From JALHTG01 sp964653695 (lineage in GTDB: Archaea; Thermoproteota; Bathyarchaeia; 40CM-2-53-6; JALHTG01), in contig CAZZFQ010000074.1 of assembly GCA_964653695.1 (NCBI GenBank), positions 1 through 6,248 on the forward strand: a DNA stretch of 6,248 nucleotides, read 5' to 3'. The stretch's first letter is position 1. The number at the start of each line of letters is the position of its first letter. The notes beneath the pieces are model-generated. The model saw only the letters and a list, made by a program, of their open reading frames with translations, made no database searches and was not told the origin of the DNA. The position numbers and the translations under genes are program-made. Shown here one piece after another: positions 5,837 through 6,248 of the stretch.

Positions 5837-5900
5837 AGTAATCTATGACCTAAGTTGATCCCAGCAGCGCATCCTTGATAAGAGTTTTTGAGTATTGACC
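5837..5900 (-). promoter_or_regulatory. Possible promoter of the acyl-CoA dehydrogenase gene
   Basis: The 64-base gap contains, read on the - strand, an A-rich stretch followed by CTTATC at about 5882-5877. This resembles a BRE plus TATA element roughly 40 bases before the TTG start. It could give the dehydrogenase its own transcript as well as read-through from the upstream gene. The match is weak. Confidence 0.25.
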
Positions 5901-6248
5901 CTAGTTGAAGCGGGCTGTCCTATTGCGAAACATTGGTCTATAGGCAGGCCCGTAGATGATAAGCCCATCCTTTCCTTCATAGTCTAGTTTTCTTATGACG
6001 GCCTCAAGCGGCATTCCAAGTTTCAGATCGTTCATCGCACAGTCCACCAGAAGAGCCTGGCCATTCCTTACGACATCGTAGTTGGTTACCCACCTCTCCC
6101 TCAGAGATAGCTGCTTGAATGATCTCAGCCTAGCATATCTCGGCAAGGCTTTCTTCTCAGGGTTACCTTTGCAGTCATAGGAGAGGCATCTACTTCGGAC
6201 AGGGTAGTACACCCTCTTACATCCGTCGCAAAGAAGAACGTCCAACGT
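5901..6248 (-). CDS. DUF35 zinc-ribbon/OB-fold protein, C-terminal part (runs off right edge)
   Basis: The visible 115 residues end at TAG 5903-5901. Numbering from the TTG codon at 6245-6243, a zinc ribbon has C6, C9, C20 and C25 (CX2C-X10-CX4C), with the family-typical VYYP after the second Cys. An OB-fold-like domain follows, including a strand at LLVDCAMNDLKLGMPLEAVI and the end motif YGPAYRPMF. This matches the DUF35 rubredoxin-like zinc ribbon plus OB-fold family. In archaea these proteins usually partner thiolase and HMG-CoA synthase, and in bacteria some form the MaoC-like/ChsH2 hydratase complexes, so a role in channelling acyl-CoA intermediates is known for the family. The frame is still open at the edge, and family members normally have a short helix before the ribbon, so the true start is probably beyond 6248; TTG 6245 is possible. 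The gene is upstream of the acyl-CoA dehydrogenase on the same strand, consistent with acyl-CoA metabolism. Confidence 0.85.
   Translation of the reverse strand, partial: TLDVLLCDGCKRVYYPVRSRCLSYDCKGNPEKKALPRYARLRSFKQLSLRERWVTNYDVVRNGQALLVDCAMNDLKLGMPLEAVIRKLDYEGKDGLIIYGPAYRPMFRNRTARFN

Noticed and set aside
4953..5848. Plus-strand open frames opposite the acyl-CoA dehydrogenase
   Set aside because: The minus strand encodes a full-length conserved enzyme; the plus-strand peptides are low-complexity Ser/Arg/Cys-rich shadows.

Overview
The window looks like a chromosomal stretch from an archaeon, most likely the Thermoproteota/Thaumarchaeota/Bathyarchaeia side of the tree. This is an inference. 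It rests on a zinc-ribbon threonine synthase, a DUF35-type zinc-ribbon/OB-fold protein next to an acyl-CoA dehydrogenase, small surface proteins anchored by single membrane helices, strong GGAGG-type ribosome binding sites, and several GTG/TTG starts. Base composition is about even. No insertion sequence, phage gene, CRISPR array, tRNA or rRNA is visible.

Layout, left to right. At 1-224 (-) is the N-terminal 74 residues of a hydantoinase/carbamoylase-family (M20-type) amidase that continues off the left edge. A 208-base divergent spacer (225-432) holds an imperfect inverted repeat. At 433-894 and 923-1630 (+) lies a two-gene unit: a GNAT acetyltransferase and a PAP2-family membrane phosphatase. 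The phosphatase converges on a threonine synthase (1654-2889, -) with only 23 bases between the stops. thrC is divergent from a pair of surface proteins of unknown function (3000-3476 and 3569-4537, +), and the spacer between them carries two overlapping palindromes. The pair converges on an acyl-CoA dehydrogenase (4664-5836, -), which lies downstream of a DUF35 zinc-ribbon/OB-fold protein (5901 to the right edge, -).

Functional reading. Most of the window is ordinary metabolism: threonine biosynthesis, acyl-CoA oxidation of the isovaleryl/long-chain catalytic type, a possible lipid-carrier phosphatase, and N-carbamoyl/amide hydrolysis. The least explained part is 3000-4537. It encodes a small N-terminally anchored protein and a larger protein with a signal peptide, a probable alpha/alpha-toroid repeat domain and a C-terminal membrane anchor. 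I see no defence system or mobile system here. The best candidates for something undescribed are this surface pair and the palindromic divergent promoter in front of it.
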